The position numbers and the translations under genes were made by a program. Under the pieces are notes generated by a model, which saw nothing but the letters and a program-made list of their open reading frames with translations, did not search any database and was not told the origin of the DNA. Below, in pieces: positions 13,739 to 15,818 of a DNA stretch of 15,818 nucleotides. Position 1 is the stretch's first letter. Every line of letters starts with the position of its first letter. The DNA is from an uncultured Selenomonas sp. (GTDB lineage: Bacteria > Bacillota > Negativicutes > Selenomonadales > Selenomonadaceae). The stretch covers positions 1 through 15,818 of the forward strand of contig CAMURM010000005.1 of the NCBI GenBank assembly GCA_947097535.1. The letters are read 5' to 3'.

Positions 13739-15175
13739 TCATCGTGCGAAAAGCGCGAGTGCCGAGCCAACGGCGCGCTCCTGCCCGTCGGACGGACTAT
13801 TCTCAAGCTTGCCGCCGACGACGAGGGCGCTCGAGCCGCCGCCGTCGAAATTGATGGCGTGGACGGCACCGAACTGCAGCATGAAATCCGCCATCTCCTG
13901 CAAGGTGCAGCCAATGCTGTGCGATTGGCGCCCGTCGACGACGGCGAGCAGGTAGCGTCCGTCCGCCGTCACGCCGAAGGCCGTGCGCGGCGCGCGCCCG
14001 CGCGCGATGTCAGGCGGAAACTCCTCCTCCGCCGCCGTCACGTGAACGGCGCCGTCCCTGACGAGCATGGGACCCGCACCGATGACCGTCGGCAGATTCT
14101 CCCACGGCATGCCGATCTCCTCTTCGACCCGCGCGGCGTCGCCGACCTTCACTGCGGCGAAGGCATCGCACGCCTTGCCGTGCACCGAGATGACGAGCCC
14201 ATCGAGCGGAATCGGCGTATTGGAAGCGCTGATCGCGGCGACTCTGCCGCCCTTGACGATGTACTCCTGCCCGTATTCGTTCGTGCGCGTGGTCGAGCTG
14301 TAGTAATGATTGTAGATCACGAGGCTGTCGGCACCGCGCTCGGCATCGACGCCGCCCACGGGGAAGCTCGTCCTGCCGAGCGTCACCTGCCCGCTGTAAT
14401 CGACGGAGCCGAAGAAAGCCTTGCCGTCGGCGGCAAAGCCCACGGCACTGCGACGAAAATACGTCGTGCCGACGATCGTGCCGTCGATCTTCAAAAGCCC
14501 GAGGATCTCGCCGCTCGGTGCAAAATAAGAAGCGTTGACAGCGGCAGCCGCGCCCGTCATATCCGCCATGGCGCTGACCGAAGAGCGCCCCGCCACGGCG
14601 CCCTTCGCGAGCACGGGACGCACGCTGTAGCGCGCAGGATCTGCCTCAAGCACCCAGCCCGTCAGGCGACCGCGCCCATCGAGTCGCCTGAGCTCTGAGA
14701 GCTTCAAACCCGGTGCCGGCGTCTCTTCCGTGACGATTTCGTATTCCTTCTGCACGTCGACGAAGAGGCGCGTCGGATTGGCGAGCGTCTTGACCTCGTA
14801 GGCCGCCGGCGCCGCGAGTTCCAGGACGATGCGAACGCCCTGCGGCACCGCCGCAATGCGTACGCTTTCGACCATGCTGCCCGAAATCTCCGGCTGCACC
14901 GCCTGACTGTGCGCGCCCGCGAGGAAGATGACGATCGTCTGCCCGTCGTTCTCCGTATGAACCTCGTAGGCAGGCAGGCTCGTCAAATCGAGCACGACGC
15001 GCTCATGCTCCTCGCTCGTGCCGAAGCGCACGCCCGTGAGCGTCCGCGCCGTCGCCTGCTGCATCTGCTGACGCTGCACAGGCGATGCCGCCTGCACCTG
15101 CGCCGCCCACACAGGAGCGCCCGTCCCCCAGATCAAAGCCAGAGCCAAGGCCAAGCTCAGCGCCGTTTTCCGCAT
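13739..15175 (-). CDS. Exported AMIN-domain phosphodiester glycosidase (NAGPA family)
   Basis: The 478-residue product has a signal peptide (MRKTALSLALALALIWGTGA, cleavage near VWA-A, residue 24). An AMIN-like beta domain follows (about 45-142; LTGVRFGTSEEHERVVLDL, VRIVLELAAPAAYEV, RLFVDV). The C-terminal domain (about 205-476) is of the NAGPA type (PF09992), the family of the mammalian uncovering enzyme that removes GlcNAc from a phosphodiester. Family motifs are AVNASYF (211-217), IGAGPMLVRDG, RAPRTAFGVTADGR (394-407), VVDGRQ and INFDGGGSSALVV (441-453), with PSDG.ERAVGSAL close to the end. AMIN domains place proteins in the periplasm and often bind peptidoglycan, so the substrate could be a cell-wall or envelope glycan phosphodiester; this is inference. 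GGAG at 15181-15184 is 5 bases before the ATG. It has its own promoter, and 52 bases separate it from the next gene. Confidence 0.88.
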   Translation of the reverse strand: MRKTALSLALALALIWGTGAPVWAAQVQAASPVQRQQMQQATARTLTGVRFGTSEEHERVVLDLTSLPAYEVHTENDGQTIVIFLAGAHSQAVQPEISGSMVESVRIAAVPQGVRIVLELAAPAAYEVKTLANPTRLFVDVQKEYEIVTEETPAPGLKLSELRRLDGRGRLTGWVLEADPARYSVRPVLAKGAVAGRSSVSAMADMTGAAAAVNASYFAPSGEILGLLKIDGTIVGTTYFRRSAVGFAADGKAFFGSVDYSGQVTLGRTSFPVGGVDAERGADSLVIYNHYYSSTTRTNEYGQEYIVKGGRVAAISASNTPIPLDGLVISVHGKACDAFAAVKVGDAARVEEEIGMPWENLPTVIGAGPMLVRDGAVHVTAAEEEFPPDIARGRAPRTAFGVTADGRYLLAVVDGRQSHSIGCTLQEMADFMLQFGAVHAINFDGGGSSALVVGGKLENSPSDGQERAVGSALALFAR

Positions 15176-15213
15176 ACCTTCTCCGTCCTTCCAAGTTCAA
15201 GCTGATGAAGATT

Positions 15214-15223
15214 ATTATAACAC
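15214..15223 (-). promoter_or_regulatory. Extended -10 promoter of the NAGPA-family gene
   Basis: The minus strand carries TGTTATAAT (15214-15222), a perfect TATAAT with the extended TGn element. No good -35 is found at 16-18 bases (CCCCGA at the 17-base position), which is usual for extended -10 promoters. AT-rich sequence upstream (15244-15278) could help. The transcript would start near 15207, giving a leader of about 32 bases that includes the ribosome site. It probably begins the transcription unit running through the exported-protein genes toward mlaEFD. Confidence 0.6.
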
Positions 15224-15278
15224 GAATCCGCGCGAATCGGGGGAAAATCTTTGACTGAAAATCCTTTAACGAAAATGT

Positions 15279-15291
15279 GCCCATGATGGGC
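15279..15291 (-). terminator. Weak hairpin, possible terminator of the glycosyltransferase gene
   Basis: The minus strand reads GCCCATCATGGGC, a 4-bp GC stem with a 5-base loop (extended by two more pairs after one mismatch), followed by ACATTTTCG. It is 57 bases past the glycosyltransferase stop and upstream of the next promoter, the right place for a terminator, but both the stem and the T-run are poor. Confidence 0.3.
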
Positions 15292-15343
15292 GCAAATGCG
15301 ATCGGCTGCCGCATTGCCCTCAAGGCACAGGATTCGATCTCCA

Positions 15344-15368
15344 CGGCATCATCGCTGTCCCGATGCCG
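15344..15368. other. 7-bp inverted repeat spanning the glycosyltransferase stop codon
   Basis: CGGCATC (15344-15350) and GATGCCG (15362-15368) are perfect inverted copies separated by 11 bases. On the minus strand the stem encloses the last codons, and the TGA stop overlaps its 3' arm. No T-run follows, so it is not an intrinsic terminator as it stands. It could protect the mRNA 3' end or be chance. Confidence 0.35.
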
Positions 15369-15818
15369 CCTGCCGCCTCTGCCACACCTCTTCATACGCC
15401 GCTTCGACTTCCCTCACATACTGCCGGAAATTCATCAGCGGCGAGGAGAGCAGGAGATCGCGCTGCTTTTCGCGCAGCAAGGCGAGCATCTCGGGTGAAT
15501 TTGCAAGCAGCTTCGCCTTCTCCGCATACTGCGCCGCATTTTCGGCGATGAGCTCGGCGAGCCCCGCGTTCTCTAAGAGGCTGGCGCCAAAACGCGCCCC
15601 GTGGCTCCTGCCGCGAAGCGTTATGACGGGCACGCCCATGTAGAGCGCCTCGCACGTCGTCAGTCCGCCCGTGTAGGGAGCGGTGTCAAGCGCGATGTCC
15701 ATGTCGGCGTACTCGGCGAGATAGTCTGCCGAGAAGCCGCGCAGCTCGATGCGCGCAGCGTCGAGCCCGAGCCTCTCGAAGCGCTCCTCGGCAAGCGCGC
15801 GTCCTTCCTCGCTTCCAA
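15349..15818 (-). CDS. GT41 (O-GlcNAc transferase/SPINDLY-like) glycosyltransferase, C-terminal part (cut by right edge)
   Basis: The visible 155 residues match the C-terminal end of the catalytic domain of family GT41 enzymes, which transfer a sugar from a nucleotide sugar to Ser/Thr of proteins and usually carry N-terminal TPR repeats. Typical pieces, in order, are LRGFSADYLAEYADMDIALD, TAPYTGGLTTCEALYMGVPV, ITLRGRSHGARFGASLLENA, GLAELIAENAAQYAEKAKLL and a final FRQYVREVEAAYEEVWQRR. The PYTGGLTTCEAL and GVPVITLRG segments form the nucleotide-binding end of the pocket. The frame is open to the window edge, so the start and any TPR region lie beyond it. In Negativicutes such enzymes often modify flagellin or surface proteins; the target is unknown here. 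A promoter and a possible terminator separate it from the NAGPA gene, so it likely belongs to another unit. Confidence 0.85.
   Translation of the reverse strand, partial: GSEEGRALAEERFERLGLDAARIELRGFSADYLAEYADMDIALDTAPYTGGLTTCEALYMGVPVITLRGRSHGARFGASLLENAGLAELIAENAAQYAEKAKLLANSPEMLALLREKQRDLLLSSPLMNFRQYVREVEAAYEEVWQRRQAASGQR

Overview
The window reads as part of the outer-membrane (OM) biogenesis locus of a diderm Firmicute, most likely a GC-rich Selenomonas-like member of the Negativicutes. The reasons are the gene set and order (mlaE-mlaF-mlaD-tolC-tamB-...-bamA on one strand), the mixture of Gram-negative envelope genes with a SpoIVB-type (S55) protease-like protein and strong Firmicute-style AGGAGG ribosome binding sites, and a long MlaD with a C-terminal beta-barrel-like region, as described for Veillonella. 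The species assignment is inference.

Every convincing gene lies on the minus strand, so transcription runs from high to low coordinates. From right to left: (1) the C-terminal part of a GT41/SPINDLY-type glycosyltransferase (15349-15818, cut by the right edge), followed by a weak hairpin; (2) a secreted AMIN + phosphodiester-glycosidase (NAGPA) protein with its own extended -10 promoter; (3) a 99-residue exported protein resembling an isolated barrel-sandwich (biotinyl/lipoyl-like) domain; (4) a large exported S55-like protein with a 210-residue Lys/Pro/Glu/Ala linker between its Ser and His motifs; (5) mlaE, mlaF and mlaD (permease, ATPase, MCE protein); (6) a TolC-family OM protein; (7) a 1444-residue TamB; (8) a small sigma-70-family factor followed at 14 bases by a single-pass membrane protein; (9) the first ~266 residues of BamA, which has its own promoter and runs off the left edge.

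Stop/start overlaps of the ATGA type join the S55-like gene to mlaE and mlaF to mlaD. The other gaps from the S55-like gene to the membrane protein are 11-72 bases, so this stretch could be one operon. MlaF/MlaE would energise lipid movement, MlaD would form the conduit, TamB would supply a second bridge, BamA would assemble the barrels (MlaD C-terminus, TolC), and TolC would serve efflux or secretion. The S55-like protein, the barrel-sandwich protein and the sigma/membrane-protein pair are the least understood members and the best candidates for new biology: a possible Mla-linked periplasmic protein and a possible envelope-sensing sigma switch placed between tamB and bamA.

No tRNA, rRNA, CRISPR array or insertion sequence was seen, and no stretch over 300 bases lacks a gene.
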